64,000 nucleotides of DNA, taken from contig OY970389.1 in NCBI GenBank assembly GCA_963720235.1, positions 1,674,001-1,738,000 on the forward strand. The letters are read 5' to 3'. The translations under genes were made by a program, and so were the position numbers. Below are positions 18,179 to 27,809 of this stretch, piece by piece. Below the pieces are notes generated by a model. The model was not told where the DNA came from and did no database searches. It worked only from the letters and a program-made list of their open reading frames with translations. The stretch is from JACMLC01 sp963720235 (GTDB lineage Bacteria; Acidobacteriota; Blastocatellia; Pyrinomonadales; Pyrinomonadaceae). Every line of letters starts with the position of its first letter. Position 1 is the stretch's first letter.

Positions 18179-19330
18179 ATGGACAATCTAACGCATTCGC
18201 TCGTCGGTCTGGCTGCCTCTAAAGCCGGACTCGAACGCCTGTCTCCGGCTGCCACTTCGATGTGCATCATTGCAGCCAATGCGCCCGATGCAGACATTGT
18301 GACTCTCGTTGCGGGACGTTGGACTTACCTGCATCATCATCGCGGCATTACACATTCCATCGTCGGCACGCTCGCGCTCGCGCTGCTGATTCCGGCTCTC
18401 TTCTGGCTCGGCGACTATCTCATCGCGCGGCTGAGAGGCAGGCCGCCGAAAGTGAAATTTAAAGGGTTGCTGCTGGCTTCGCTGATTGTCAGCGCGACGC
18501 ATCCTTTGTTGGATTGGACGAATAACTACGGAGTGCGGCCACTGCTTCCGTGGAGCGCGGAGTGGTATTACGGCGACCTTGTTTTTATCATTGACCCGTT
18601 CCTGTGGCTGGGACTCGGCGGAGCTTCGTTTCTGTTGACGGCGAAGAACAGGTGGCGGCTTGCAGGATGGGCTATCTTAGGAAGTGTGCTGACGGGAGCC
18701 ATCGTGTTTGCGCCTTCGCTGAGACCGGGTTCGATGTTGCCGCTTGCGGCGCGCGTCTTGTGGATGTCAGGCGTGATAGCTTTTGTGCTCGCGCATCGCG
18801 CGCGACTGGCTGAGCGTTGGGGACGCTCGATTGCCATTGCCGCGCTCGCTCTAATGGTCGCCTACTGGGGCGGGTTGTCCATCATGCATGAGCGTGCGTT
18901 TCGGAAGGCGCAAGGCATTTCCGCGCAGCTTGCTTCTGTTAATGGCGAGACGGCGCAGCGTCTGGCAGTGATGCCGACGCTTGCCAACCCTGCGCGCTGG
19001 CAATGCGTGCTGGAAACAGATAAGTCGAATTATCGCTTTGACCTCTTGCTCGGCGAAGATGGAGCAATCGGTGAAACAGTCCGTTATGAAAAGCCGAAGG
19101 GGCCGGAGGCGGAAGTCTTCGCACAGGCCGCGCAGGATTATCGTGCGAAAGTTTTTCTGGGCTTCGCGCGTTTTCCGGTTGCGCGCGTGCAGGGCGATTG
19201 TGTGAGCGAAACCCTCGTACAAATGGCGGACTTACGTTACACTGAACCGGGGAGTGGTCGGCGCGGAACTTTCTCTCTGGAAGTGCCTGTGGAATGCGCG
19301 CCGTTGGTCGGAGCAAGAGAGCAGAAGTGA
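18179..19330 (+). CDS. YdjM-type membrane-bound metal-dependent hydrolase
   Basis: A 383-aa membrane protein that begins MDNLTHSLVGLAASKAGLERL, the typical start of the YdjM/PF04307 family. It carries the HHHRGITHSIVG metal-site motif near residue 50 and a second ATHPLLDWTNNYG motif. About five membrane segments lie between residues 60 and 250, and a soluble C-terminal domain of about 130 residues follows. The family's reaction is not established. No clear ribosome-binding site precedes the start, which is just after a palindrome. Its last 4 nt overlap the next gene. Confidence 0.85.
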   Translation: MDNLTHSLVGLAASKAGLERLSPAATSMCIIAANAPDADIVTLVAGRWTYLHHHRGITHSIVGTLALALLIPALFWLGDYLIARLRGRPPKVKFKGLLLASLIVSATHPLLDWTNNYGVRPLLPWSAEWYYGDLVFIIDPFLWLGLGGASFLLTAKNRWRLAGWAILGSVLTGAIVFAPSLRPGSMLPLAARVLWMSGVIAFVLAHRARLAERWGRSIAIAALALMVAYWGGLSIMHERAFRKAQGISAQLASVNGETAQRLAVMPTLANPARWQCVLETDKSNYRFDLLLGEDGAIGETVRYEKPKGPEAEVFAQAAQDYRAKVFLGFARFPVARVQGDCVSETLVQMADLRYTEPGSGRRGTFSLEVPVECAPLVGAREQK

Positions 19331-20754
19331 ACGACACAGCACGCATGCAGCCATCAGAAGCCGTAGCACGCGCCGCAGCAGAGCGTGTGCTTCCGCCTAC
19401 GCGGCGACAGCGACTCGCAAGCGTGCGCGTCTCGCCCGGCGGCTATCTGGCAGTCCTTTGCACTCTAACCTTCGGAGCTTCTTTGCTGCTCCGCTCAGAG
19501 CTTGATTTAGCCGCGCTCATCCTGCTGGCTTTCGCGTGGCTCGTTATCCCTGCGCTCGCCTATACAGACCGCGTTGTCTTCGATGGTCAATCGCTTTCAC
19601 GTCGCGGATTAGTGCCTGTGCTGATGCGTCTCTGCGGAGGCCGCGCGCTTGAGCTTTATGTGGATGACATCGAACGTGTCGAGACGATTGCCGTGCGCAC
19701 GCTCAGGCGCGGCGGTCGCGTGCGTTATCGCTATCGCAGTGAGCTTGCGGGCAGAGGCATTACTTTCATCTTTACGACAGGCGGGCAGAGCTATCGCAAT
19801 ATGGTGAGGACTCTGTTCCCGCTGATTGCGGCAGACAAGCTGGATGCGCGTTCCGGTGAACTGCGTGATTACCTGATTGAGCCGCGCGCTCTTAATCTCA
19901 AAGTGAAATTGCTGAAGGTGGCTTCGACGGATGTGCTTGAAGGAGCGACTTCCGATTTTGACACGAGCGCGAAAAAGAATGTTCGCCAGCATCGCGCAGT
20001 CGAGCAGACCGAAACCGATCTGGAACGCGCGCAGCTTTTGCGTCGGATGGCTAACGAACTGAGGGCTGCGGGCCGTTTGCGACAGGCCGCAGAAGCTTTT
20101 CGCCGCGCGCTGCTTGTCACGCCGCAGGATAGCTGGCTGCTCTACGAGTTTGCGCGCTTTCTTCGTTCGCAGGCGAGTGCGATGGGTGATGCGCGGCTCT
20201 TGTCTCGCGCACGCGCGGGATTGCGCCTTGCCCTCTGGCGCGGGAAGACGGATGCCGCGCTGCTTTCGCGCATCGGCGAAAGTTTTTTCGAGTATGGCGA
20301 CTTACAGCAGTCCGCGCGCTCATTCCGCCGCGCGCTGGAAGCCGACCCGCGAGCCTTTCGCGCAGAGATGGGTTTGGCCGAAATCGCTCTCCGCAATGGC
20401 AAGCTGGCTCATGTCATACATCACTACAACGGCGCGGCGCGGATTGCGACAGATGCATCTCTCGCCAGATTCGCGCGTCGTGAAGCGGACTATTATTCGC
20501 GGCTCAATGATGATGATAACTATCTGGCGTCGGAGTTGAGGCGTTTTGGTTGGCTGCAACAAACACAGCGCGCGCGGCGCGTGAGTGCGCGCATCACTTT
20601 TGCGAGTTTGTTGCTGGTTCTCATCGGGGTCAACTTTGATGATTCGCTGGCAACGCTCGGCTGGTCGCTGGCTTCGACTTCAATCGTCGCTTGGATTCTG
20701 GTCGCCTTCGCCGGAAAACTTCTGGCCCAGAGACGCAGAGTGAGGCAAGGCTGA
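19327..20754 (+). CDS. Membrane protein with TPR-like repeats
   Basis: A 475-aa protein. The GTG at 19327 overlaps the previous stop as GTGA, the classic coupling arrangement. Residues 40-85 hold two membrane segments (YLAVLCTLTFGASLLLR and LILLAFAWLVIPALAY). A PH-like soluble part follows, then two or three TPR units at about 230-380 (RQAAEAFRRALLVTP; QSARSFRRALEADP). Two membrane segments close the protein. I do not recognise the family. Coupling to the YdjM-like gene suggests a joint membrane function. Confidence 0.75.
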   Translation: MNDTARMQPSEAVARAAAERVLPPTRRQRLASVRVSPGGYLAVLCTLTFGASLLLRSELDLAALILLAFAWLVIPALAYTDRVVFDGQSLSRRGLVPVLMRLCGGRALELYVDDIERVETIAVRTLRRGGRVRYRYRSELAGRGITFIFTTGGQSYRNMVRTLFPLIAADKLDARSGELRDYLIEPRALNLKVKLLKVASTDVLEGATSDFDTSAKKNVRQHRAVEQTETDLERAQLLRRMANELRAAGRLRQAAEAFRRALLVTPQDSWLLYEFARFLRSQASAMGDARLLSRARAGLRLALWRGKTDAALLSRIGESFFEYGDLQQSARSFRRALEADPRAFRAEMGLAEIALRNGKLAHVIHHYNGAARIATDASLARFARREADYYSRLNDDDNYLASELRRFGWLQQTQRARRVSARITFASLLLVLIGVNFDDSLATLGWSLASTSIVAWILVAFAGKLLAQRRRVRQG

Positions 20755-20804
20755 ACGGCGCGGAGAAGATAAAAGCCAAGCTGTCTTTGATTAGTCTCGC
20801 AAGC

Positions 20805-21602
20805 TTATTCGTGAGAGGGCTTTCGATTTATCTTTTCCATCAGCGCGCGATGTTTCGTTAAGCCTGCGCGAAGGCTCTCGATGTATCTGCTGTTCGGATA
20901 CTCTGTCTCAATCTTCCGCAGCAGAGTTTCTATCTCTGCTGCTTTCATCCCGTCCGCGCGGCCACTCACTTCGCCCGTCTGCATAAAAAGCGCGATGTCG
21001 GCTTTGTCCTTCAACTGTTTCCACACCTCAAGGTCATCTCCCTGAGGCGATTCGATATTGATTCTCAGCGGCGCGGACTCAATCGAATTGTAGCGCTGGA
21101 CATCATTGAGGACTGCCTTCAGATAAAACGTTCCCGATTGAGGCAGAGCGTAGCTGGTCATGACGTAACTCTTCGCGATCTGTTCCGCATAGAGCGGATT
21201 CAAATGCGCTGTGCTAATCACGTGATTGTGTAAGACTGTGGCCTTTGCTTCCATCGTCGCGCCCGGAGCAATCTTCACGCCGCCGCCCATTCCATCCAAC
21301 AGTCCCCAGCGCGGCCCTTTGTACTCTTTGTAAGCTCCGCTTTCATCCGTGATGAAAACCCTCAGATTGCCGATTCCGACATCCATGCTCTTTCGCAGCG
21401 CGACTGTCTCAGTGGAGTTGTTGCGCAACTTGAAATTGAGCGTGATGACTTCGCCCGGCAGATAACTCTCTTTGTCTGCTTGCAACTCAAGCTGTAACTG
21501 CTTGAGCTGCTGGCCGGATGAATCTCTTGCCATCAAGAGAGAGAAGACTGCGCCGATTGTAAGGAGCACGACGCACAGATAAGTAGCGGCTCTGCTTTTC
21601 AT
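20805..21602 (-). CDS. Secreted protein with BsuPI/Ig-like domain
   Basis: A 265-aa protein with a signal sequence (LCVVLLTIGAVFSLLMA). Residues 35-175 form a beta-sandwich-like stretch (SYLPGEVITLNFKLRNNS; later SGTFYLKAVLNDVQRYNS), resembling proteinase-inhibitor BsuPI or macroglobulin-type domains. A helical tail follows. GGAGG lies 7 nt before the ATG. It starts 40 nt after the metalloprotease gene and is probably cotranscribed with it, so a role as inhibitor or chaperone for that protease is an attractive inference. Confidence 0.6.
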   Translation of the reverse strand: MKSRAATYLCVVLLTIGAVFSLLMARDSSGQQLKQLQLELQADKESYLPGEVITLNFKLRNNSTETVALRKSMDVGIGNLRVFITDESGAYKEYKGPRWGLLDGMGGGVKIAPGATMEAKATVLHNHVISTAHLNPLYAEQIAKSYVMTSYALPQSGTFYLKAVLNDVQRYNSIESAPLRINIESPQGDDLEVWKQLKDKADIALFMQTGEVSGRADGMKAAEIETLLRKIETEYPNSRYIESLRAGLTKHRALMEKINRKPSHE

Positions 21603-21642
21603 GTTTAATCCTCCGAGACCTTTCCTTCGACTACGCCTGAAA

Positions 21643-24213
21643 CTATGGATGATTGATGCTCCTGATTCTGTTAATCGAGATATCCGAGAATGAATTTGTT
21701 CTGTCCGGCGAAGAAATATCGGCCATCAGTCCGCCATCCATGTGATCTCCGTTAAAGAGATGACCCATTTCATGAGCCGCAGTATTCGCCGGATTAAAAA
21801 GAACGCTCAGCTCAAACTCGCTGAATATTTCCAGAAAGATGGTAGAGCCTTGACCGTTAATCGCATCTGAGACAGCCGATGCGACAAAATTCGTCGAACT
21901 TTCAGTGTAGGGATCCAAATCTCCTTCATTGACACACTGGTAAGAATTGAGCAGATAGACCGTCCAGAATTCAACGTCCGCTTCTGTCCCGATAGCATCG
22001 AAGTCGAATGTTGACCTGATGCCCGCGCCTGTTTCGCTCTGAGTATTGAGCACGAAAGGAACATTATTGTTATTGTCGCCCACGTCATAAATCGGACGAA
22101 CATAGGCGGGCGCGAAAGCATTTGCGGTTTCGATGTCGCTCTGATTGAGCCGCCCGATGTCCGGGGCAGGAAGGTCTTCGCCGTGATCTCCGTTTAAAGG
22201 CCCGCTCCCTCCGTCAAAATTATCATCGTCATACAAGGTGAAAGCAAATTGAGCGAAAGGACGTAAATTCACTGTCGCATTCCTCAGAGTCAGAGTGGAT
22301 ACAGTATTACTGTCAACTGTAAAATCTCCGACGCCGTCAATGACCACCCTTCCGCCTCTGAACCTGTCAATCTCCATCGGCTGATTAGGATAAAGGATTG
22401 CCGTCGGCCCGACTCTGTGGCTGGCTATCTGTCCGGCGAGTTCATTGCCCGTCACTCTGCCCATCGAGTCGCGTTCGATGTGCAGATTCCTCCAGACGGT
22501 AAGCATCTGCGTCCTCTTGGCTGTCGCAGGTCGTCGCGGCAGAGAGCCTGTAATCACATTGCCGCTCGCATCCACCAACTCGATTCCGTTGCTGGTTATC
22601 CCATTTAAGTATGTAGGATTCATGCTGGCGGCGATGACAAAGTTGTCGCCGGGCTGCATTGTCGTTGTAAAGTCCACTCGCGCCACTCCGCTAAAATCCG
22701 TCAACGCAGATGCGCTGCTGAGTGTGCCTGCAAGAGGCATTCCGCGATTGTCGTTTCCGGCATTTCCATTCGGATCAATCGGAGTAATATTGGACGAAGG
22801 GTCATCCACATCAAAAGCTCTGAAATATATCCTGATGTTTGGGCGTTCTTCGGGCAGCTCCGCGCTGACGCGCACGAGACGGCGGTTCACTGTATCGGTC
22901 GGAGATTGTTTGTCCGGGAAAATTCTTTGTCCGCCACTGGCATTTGGATTGGCATCAAGCGCGCTCTGTAGAGGCTCTATCGCCACGGACAGAATTGGCG
23001 AATAGAGCGTAAAGCTTCTCGGCGCGTCGGTCAGCAATCCATTGGCATCGCCCGTCGCATCAACTCCATAAGCGTAAAGCGTGTGTGGCTGTCCATCTCT
23101 CCATGTATCAGGAATCGAGAAAGTGAATCCATGATTGCCTTGATAATTTGTTCCGGCACGCGGCAGGTCGGCTGTCGCCGTGCCTATGAATGAACCTGTC
23201 CCCACCGGGCCATCTATGTAAAAGTTGACATTAATAGCCTGTGCACTGGCATCAGGATCAACGGCCCAGCCTCCCACGTTTCCATCCGCGTCAACATTAT
23301 CCAACGCGCCGACAGGCGAGCGCGCACTCGCAGGCACATAGACAATCGCCGCCACGACTGAGAGCGCGTCCTCTGTGCCGCCCGGAAAGCTTGTCGTGAG
23401 AGACAAGTTGTTAATGCCCGGCGTGAGATTTAAACCGAAATTCCTGATGTCCCACAGGTTGCCGTTATTCAGTGGCCCATTGTTGGCCGAAGGCACTGTA
23501 TTACCTTGAAAAATCCCGCCCGCTGGCACATACAGATTGCCGTTCATAAACATCGCCGGGTCAGGATAAGTTTGGCCGTCCGCGATATGTAGTTGCAGGA
23601 TGGGCGTGCCGTTTCGATAACGGATGCCCGGCATTGAAACATTCCATCCGTTGGCATCATAAATATTCTGTGTATTTGAATCGTTGCCGTTGAAGAGCCA
23701 GATGTCGCGATTATTTTCGGGATTGGGATCGTTGTAGAAAATAACCAGCGAGGCTCCGTCAGGGTCGAAAATGTTTGTGTGTAAGAACTGTATGGTGTGA
23801 GTCCGGTTCGGATTGGGCGCGACCAGAGCCGTCACATCTGCCCTGTAACTTCTGCTCTGTAGAAATCCCCAACCGTTATCGAATGAAGGGCCGAGATTGA
23901 GTCCGGCCATCGTCACATCATTAAAGACAAACTGGCTGCCGAAAGTGCCGTCCGTATTATTGGATTGACCATTCCAGTAAAGATAGGCCGCCGTCACAGG
24001 GCCAACGAGCCCGCCGACAGTGATTGTCCCTCTGCCGCCTGCGGCTGAATGCATTCCTCCTCCGCCCGCCACATATGCATCTGTGTTATAGACGGTTCTG
24101 AATAAAGTCACATTGTTGGCGGCGACTTTTTGCGGCGCGAAAAGATAGAGGACGAGTAATAAGCAGACGGAGGCTGTGGCTTTGCCTGAGGCAATGTGTT
24201 GGGGCAACTGCAT
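21643..24213 (-). CDS. Secreted metzincin-type zinc metalloprotease, multidomain
   Basis: An 856-aa protein. After a signal sequence (residues 1-33), residues 35-300 resemble a DUF3344-like beta domain (TLFRTVYNTDAYVAGGGGM). A GGWAVDPD carbohydrate-binding-like module follows at about 305-400, then two beta-rich stretches. The zinc site HEMGHLFNGDH (His814, Glu815, His818, His824) and a candidate Met-turn (Met830) lie at the very C-terminus, so the catalytic domain ends only about 30 residues later. The whole N-terminal 700 residues may be prodomain or substrate-binding modules. The gene probably forms a transcription unit with the 20805-21602 gene. Confidence 0.8.
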   Translation of the reverse strand: MQLPQHIASGKATASVCLLLVLYLFAPQKVAANNVTLFRTVYNTDAYVAGGGGMHSAAGGRGTITVGGLVGPVTAAYLYWNGQSNNTDGTFGSQFVFNDVTMAGLNLGPSFDNGWGFLQSRSYRADVTALVAPNPNRTHTIQFLHTNIFDPDGASLVIFYNDPNPENNRDIWLFNGNDSNTQNIYDANGWNVSMPGIRYRNGTPILQLHIADGQTYPDPAMFMNGNLYVPAGGIFQGNTVPSANNGPLNNGNLWDIRNFGLNLTPGINNLSLTTSFPGGTEDALSVVAAIVYVPASARSPVGALDNVDADGNVGGWAVDPDASAQAINVNFYIDGPVGTGSFIGTATADLPRAGTNYQGNHGFTFSIPDTWRDGQPHTLYAYGVDATGDANGLLTDAPRSFTLYSPILSVAIEPLQSALDANPNASGGQRIFPDKQSPTDTVNRRLVRVSAELPEERPNIRIYFRAFDVDDPSSNITPIDPNGNAGNDNRGMPLAGTLSSASALTDFSGVARVDFTTTMQPGDNFVIAASMNPTYLNGITSNGIELVDASGNVITGSLPRRPATAKRTQMLTVWRNLHIERDSMGRVTGNELAGQIASHRVGPTAILYPNQPMEIDRFRGGRVVIDGVGDFTVDSNTVSTLTLRNATVNLRPFAQFAFTLYDDDNFDGGSGPLNGDHGEDLPAPDIGRLNQSDIETANAFAPAYVRPIYDVGDNNNNVPFVLNTQSETGAGIRSTFDFDAIGTEADVEFWTVYLLNSYQCVNEGDLDPYTESSTNFVASAVSDAINGQGSTIFLEIFSEFELSVLFNPANTAAHEMGHLFNGDHMDGGLMADISSPDRTNSFSDISINRIRSINHP

Positions 24214-24402
24214 GCTTTCTTATCCTTTTGAGATTGAGAGGGAAGTGAACGGGAATGAGGCTTTCTGGGCGCGAGATTCCCATTAACCGATGCAGCTAGA
24301 ACGCAGGCAATCTAACTTCGCAATCGAACAGTGTCAAGAAAATTCTATTTTGAGCAACAGAAAGAACCGCGCTTTATAAAAAATCTCATGCCAAGACGAC
24401 GA

Positions 24403-24440
24403 TGGCCCAAAGAAAAGACAAGCTGCTCTTCTTTGGGCCA
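24403..24440 (-). terminator. Hairpin after the ATP-grasp gene
   Basis: TGGCCCAAAGAA pairs with TTCTTTGGGCCA around a 14-nt centre. It lies 35 nt past the ATP-grasp stop and has no U tract on the minus strand, so termination is uncertain. Confidence 0.4.
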
Positions 24441-24473
24441 CCGTTGTTTTTGCGGGAGATTTGATTTCAGTTC

Positions 24474-25667
24474 TTAAGCTGAAGTCTTCTTCGAGCGCGT
24501 CGAAGGTTTCTTGGCCGCAGTCTTACGCGCGCCGGTCTTGGCGGGCTTTGTCTTCTCTTCGCCAGACTCGATGACTGAGCCGATAAGCTCTGAGACGGCA
24601 TTGGCCGCGCCGCTCACCATCTCGCTCACGCCGGAGACGATGTCCGAGCCGACTTCGCGCACAGGCTCAGGCACGATTGTTCGCGCGGCCTGCTCCGTCG
24701 CGGAAGCCACTGCCGACATGACCTGCACAGGCTCAGGGTTGAGGAAATAGTCCCAGCGATAACGCGGTCTGTCCTGCGGCTGGGCCAGACGTTTGAAGAC
24801 CAAATCCGTCACGGCGTTTGTCACCCAGTTATGATAAAACTCTCCGACTGAATGCAGGTCTGCATCCGGCGCGGGATTCATAAAGTCAATCGCGTAAGGC
24901 ACGCCATCCTTGATGGCAAACTCGACCGTGTTGATGTCATAGCCGAGCGCGCTGCAAAGCGTCTGCACATCCTTGACGACGCGCTCCGTCAACTCAGGCG
25001 AAAGATAGTTCGGGTCATTGATGTACTGCTCGCCGGAGAGATAAGCCTTCGTCGGGTCGTAGGGCATAATCATCACTTCTTCCTGCCCGATGCAGTAGCA
25101 GCGCACAAACTGGTCGAAGTTGATGCCCTCCTGCAAAGTCATGCAGAGCGTGCCTGACTTGTTGTATTCCTGCCACAACTCTTCAAGCGAGTTGACCTTG
25201 GAAACATTCTTCCAACCGCCACCGTCAAAGGGTTTGAGGAACGCAGGCATCCCAACGTATTCGACTATGCCTTCCCAATCGAGCGGAAATTCCAGATTGC
25301 GCAGGCTCTCGCTGACGATGCCTTCAATGTAATCCTGTTGCGGCAGCAGGACTGTCTTCGGGACTGCGACGCCGAGCTTGGCCGCCAGCGAGTAGTTGAA
25401 AAATTTGTCGTCCGCAGACCACCAGAACGGATTGTTGATGATAATCGTTCCTTCGAGCGCGCAGCGTTTGACGAACGCGCGATAAAAGGGAACTTCGTGC
25501 GAGATGCGGTCAATAATCAGGTCATAGCGGCGCGATTCGACTGCGCGCACGCCGCCCACAGTGACAAACTCCGCCATCACTTCGCCTTCGCCACGCTCGT
25601 TAATTCTCTGAATAAGTGCCTGTGGAAATGATTTTTCACGGCCAACCAGTAAACCAACCTTTTTCAT
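24474..25667 (-). CDS. ATP-grasp enzyme with a basic, histone-H1-like tail
   Basis: A 397-aa protein. Residues 1-310 are an ATP-grasp ligase fold: a RimK/D-Ala-ligase-like N-domain, the ATP lysine region PAFLKPFDGGGWKNV near 150, LQEGINFDQFVRCYCIG, and the metal-binding end VEFAIKDGVPYAIDFMNPAPD. Such enzymes join a carboxylate to an amine through an acyl phosphate; the substrate is unknown. Residues 325-397 are an amphipathic helix-like Ala/Val/Ser stretch, then a Lys/Ala/Thr tail (AAKKPSTRSKKTSA) like eukaryotic H1 or bacterial histone-like tails. The tail is unusual for this family. The gene appears to stand alone. Confidence 0.75.
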   Translation of the reverse strand: MKKVGLLVGREKSFPQALIQRINERGEGEVMAEFVTVGGVRAVESRRYDLIIDRISHEVPFYRAFVKRCALEGTIIINNPFWWSADDKFFNYSLAAKLGVAVPKTVLLPQQDYIEGIVSESLRNLEFPLDWEGIVEYVGMPAFLKPFDGGGWKNVSKVNSLEELWQEYNKSGTLCMTLQEGINFDQFVRCYCIGQEEVMIMPYDPTKAYLSGEQYINDPNYLSPELTERVVKDVQTLCSALGYDINTVEFAIKDGVPYAIDFMNPAPDADLHSVGEFYHNWVTNAVTDLVFKRLAQPQDRPRYRWDYFLNPEPVQVMSAVASATEQAARTIVPEPVREVGSDIVSGVSEMVSGAANAVSELIGSVIESGEEKTKPAKTGARKTAAKKPSTRSKKTSA

Positions 25668-25906
25668 ATCAGTATTGTCCTTTCAAATTTTGAGCTTCAA
25701 AGTTTTTGACAGATTGAAGCGGCGCAAAAGATAGCGAAAGCTCTCAGATTGCCATAGTTCACTTTCTACTGTCTGATGAAAACTTTGCACTCTACATGCC
25801 CCGGCGCGGCCTTGTCAATCAGCGGCGGGCATCCACGCCTATGCCCGCAAGCATCAATAAGAATTGCCTCCGTTCGGTTGGCATGGGAGCAGTTTTAATC
25901 CCTCTA

Positions 25907-25915
25907 TGTTACAAT
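25907..25915 (+). promoter_or_regulatory. Possible extended -10 promoter of the 25993 gene
   Basis: TGTTACAAT fits an extended -10 (TGnTAnAAT); no good -35 is placed upstream. The leader would be about 70 nt. Confidence 0.3.
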
Positions 25916-25992
25916 TTAATAACCGGATGGCCCGACTTTCCCCGATCCGTTGTTCACAGTCAATTTTCAAGCTTGAAGGAGAAGCCGAATTC

Positions 25993-26877
25993 GTGTTTCG
26001 ACGCATTATAAATCTTGCCCTCTGGCTCGCGCTGCTGCCCTGCGCTGCGGCCTACACAAGCGCGCCTGCAACCCTCGCTCAGGACAAGCCGCAGAATGAC
26101 AAGCCTGCTGCCAAGCCTAGCCCGGATAAGCCACAGAACGATAAACAGCTGCAACCGACAGGCGAGCAGGTCGCGGAGACTGTGATTTACCTGAACGGGA
26201 CTCGTGAAGGACTCTCGCAGGTGCGCCGCACAGGAATCGAGCGCGGGCGCATCACGCGCACCAACGGCGAAGGCAAAACGGAAGAAGTAACCTATGACCG
26301 CCGTTTCATGCGCGGCGAGAATATGGAGAAAGACCGCATACGCCTTGAGCAGAAGATGCCGACCGCTGAATACACGCTTGTCTTTTCGAGCGGTAACACT
26401 TGGGGCATCATCAACGAAACTATCTTTACGCCGCGACAGGAAATGGCAGAAGACCTTCTGGCCCAACACTGGCATGGAATTGACGCCCTGCTTCGTTATA
26501 AAGAGAACGGCTCGACACTCAATTACATCGGCAAGGAAAAGCAGATGGGCGTCGAGATGGTTGTTCTTGAAGTGACGGACAAAGAGAAGCGGCGGACGCG
26601 CTATTACATCAGCGCGCGCACTGGCCGCGTCCTCTGGCTCGAATATGAAGAGGCTTTCGGCGGCTCTCAGGTCAAATACCAGCGTCGCTTTTATGATTAT
26701 CGCCTCGCGCAAGGCACTTTTGTGCCTTATCGTTCAGTGCTTTACAGGGACGGCAAGCAGGTCGAAGAAACTCGCATCAACACCGTGACCTACGGGGCAA
26801 AGGTGGATGAGACGCTCTTCCGAAATCCTGACGCGCCTGCGACGACCAACACGACCTCGACTTCGACTAATCCCTGA
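25993..26877 (+). CDS. Exported LolA-like protein
   Basis: A 294-aa protein starting at a GTG preceded by AAGGAG. The N-terminus is a signal sequence (LALWLALLPCAAAY). Residues 30-60 are a Lys/Pro/Gln-rich linker with a repeated DKPQNDK word. The remainder has the strand order and phrases of the LolA/outer-membrane-lipoprotein-sorting superfamily (TGRVLWLEYEEA, YDYRLAQGTFVPYRSVLYR, VDETLFRNP). A role in carrying lipoproteins or sensing membrane state is possible. A strong hairpin closes the transcript. Family assignment is tentative. Confidence 0.6.
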   Translation: MFRRIINLALWLALLPCAAAYTSAPATLAQDKPQNDKPAAKPSPDKPQNDKQLQPTGEQVAETVIYLNGTREGLSQVRRTGIERGRITRTNGEGKTEEVTYDRRFMRGENMEKDRIRLEQKMPTAEYTLVFSSGNTWGIINETIFTPRQEMAEDLLAQHWHGIDALLRYKENGSTLNYIGKEKQMGVEMVVLEVTDKEKRRTRYYISARTGRVLWLEYEEAFGGSQVKYQRRFYDYRLAQGTFVPYRSVLYRDGKQVEETRINTVTYGAKVDETLFRNPDAPATTNTTSTSTNP

Positions 26878-26914
26878 AACGGAAGCCTGGTCTCGCATAA
26901 ATTGTTCGCAACAG

Positions 26915-26955
26915 AGCGTCGCCTCCTCAAAATAATTTTGGAGGCGACGCTTTAT
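26915..26955 (+). terminator. Strong hairpin after the LolA-like gene
   Basis: AGCGTCGCCTCC pairs with GGAGGCGACGCT, and the interior AAAAT/ATTTT extends the stem. TTTATA follows on the plus strand. Confidence 0.65.
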
Positions 26956-26978
26956 AGTATTGATGTCATAAGCCTTTT

Positions 26979-27007
26979 GGAACTTGGGGGCGACCCATGC
27001 GTGTATC
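26979..27007 (+). promoter_or_regulatory. Possible ECF promoter of the second sigma operon
   Basis: An exact sigma-E -35 word, GGAACTT, is followed by a less clear -10 (CGTGTA after 14 nt, or ATCAA slightly later). It lies about 110 nt before the sigma gene and suggests autoregulation. Confidence 0.35.
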
Positions 27008-27113
27008 AACTGCGGGTGGTCGTCACTTGAAAGTGTATAATTACTGAAACGGAGAGGCCGCCCGGCGCAAGGAAGACTGTAATTTTTAGAGTTTTCTCGG
27101 TGAGCTAAAGCGT

Positions 27114-27791
27114 ATGCGCCCGATGAGCCTGCCTGCCCTGATGAATACGCTGACCTCCATCGAAGAGCTGCGTTTCAGCGACAGCAGTGGCGTTGAAGAG
27201 ACTGCCGACGCGCAGGAACGCCGCTCGGATCATGCTCTGCTCGAAGCCACACGTGTGGGCGATGAGGCTGCGTTTGCAGAGTTGGTGGGGCGTTATCGTA
27301 ATCAGATAACAAACTATATCTACCGCATGACGAGCGATTACGACGGGGCGGTTGATCTGGCGCAGGAGACTTTTGTGCGTGTCTATAAGGCCGCGGATAG
27401 ATACCAGACGAGCCATGCTTTTTCGACCTATATCTACAGGATTGCGACCAATCTCGCCATCAGCGAGTTGCGCAAGCGCAAGCGTCGCAAGCTGGTTTCT
27501 TTGACAGGATTTTTTCAGGGCAAAGATGGCGCAGAGCCAGTCGAGTTTAATCCGCCGGACACACGTCCCTTGCAGGACGTGGAGATGGTCGAGGCCGAAA
27601 GGCGAGCCGCAGTCGCGCGCGCCATCAGCACCTTGCCTGAAAAATATCGCGCGCCGCTTGTCCTCAGAGATGTCGAGGGCAAGAGCTATGAAGAGATTTC
27701 GCGCATCCTTGAAACGAGCGAAGGCACAGTCAAATCGCGCATCAGTCGCGCGCGCGGTCTTCTGCGAGATAAGCTGCGGGCCTATTTTTAA
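27114..27791 (+). CDS. ECF RNA polymerase sigma factor (RpoE type)
   Basis: A 225-aa sigma factor. After a variable N-terminal 40 residues, region 2 runs from about 45 to 120 (VDLAQETFVRVYKAADRYQ; FSTYIYRIATNLAISELRK) and region 4 from about 165 to 220 (YRAPLVLRDVEGKSYEEIS; ETSEGTVKSRISRARGLLR). It heads a tight three-gene operon with an anti-sigma factor 18 nt downstream and an HtrA-like protein after that. Several in-frame ATGs near the start leave the first residues uncertain. Confidence 0.93.
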   Translation: MRPMSLPALMNTLTSIEELRFSDSSGVEETADAQERRSDHALLEATRVGDEAAFAELVGRYRNQITNYIYRMTSDYDGAVDLAQETFVRVYKAADRYQTSHAFSTYIYRIATNLAISELRKRKRRKLVSLTGFFQGKDGAEPVEFNPPDTRPLQDVEMVEAERRAAVARAISTLPEKYRAPLVLRDVEGKSYEEISRILETSEGTVKSRISRARGLLRDKLRAYF

Positions 27792-27809
27792 AGTTGGAGT
27801 AAGAAAGAG

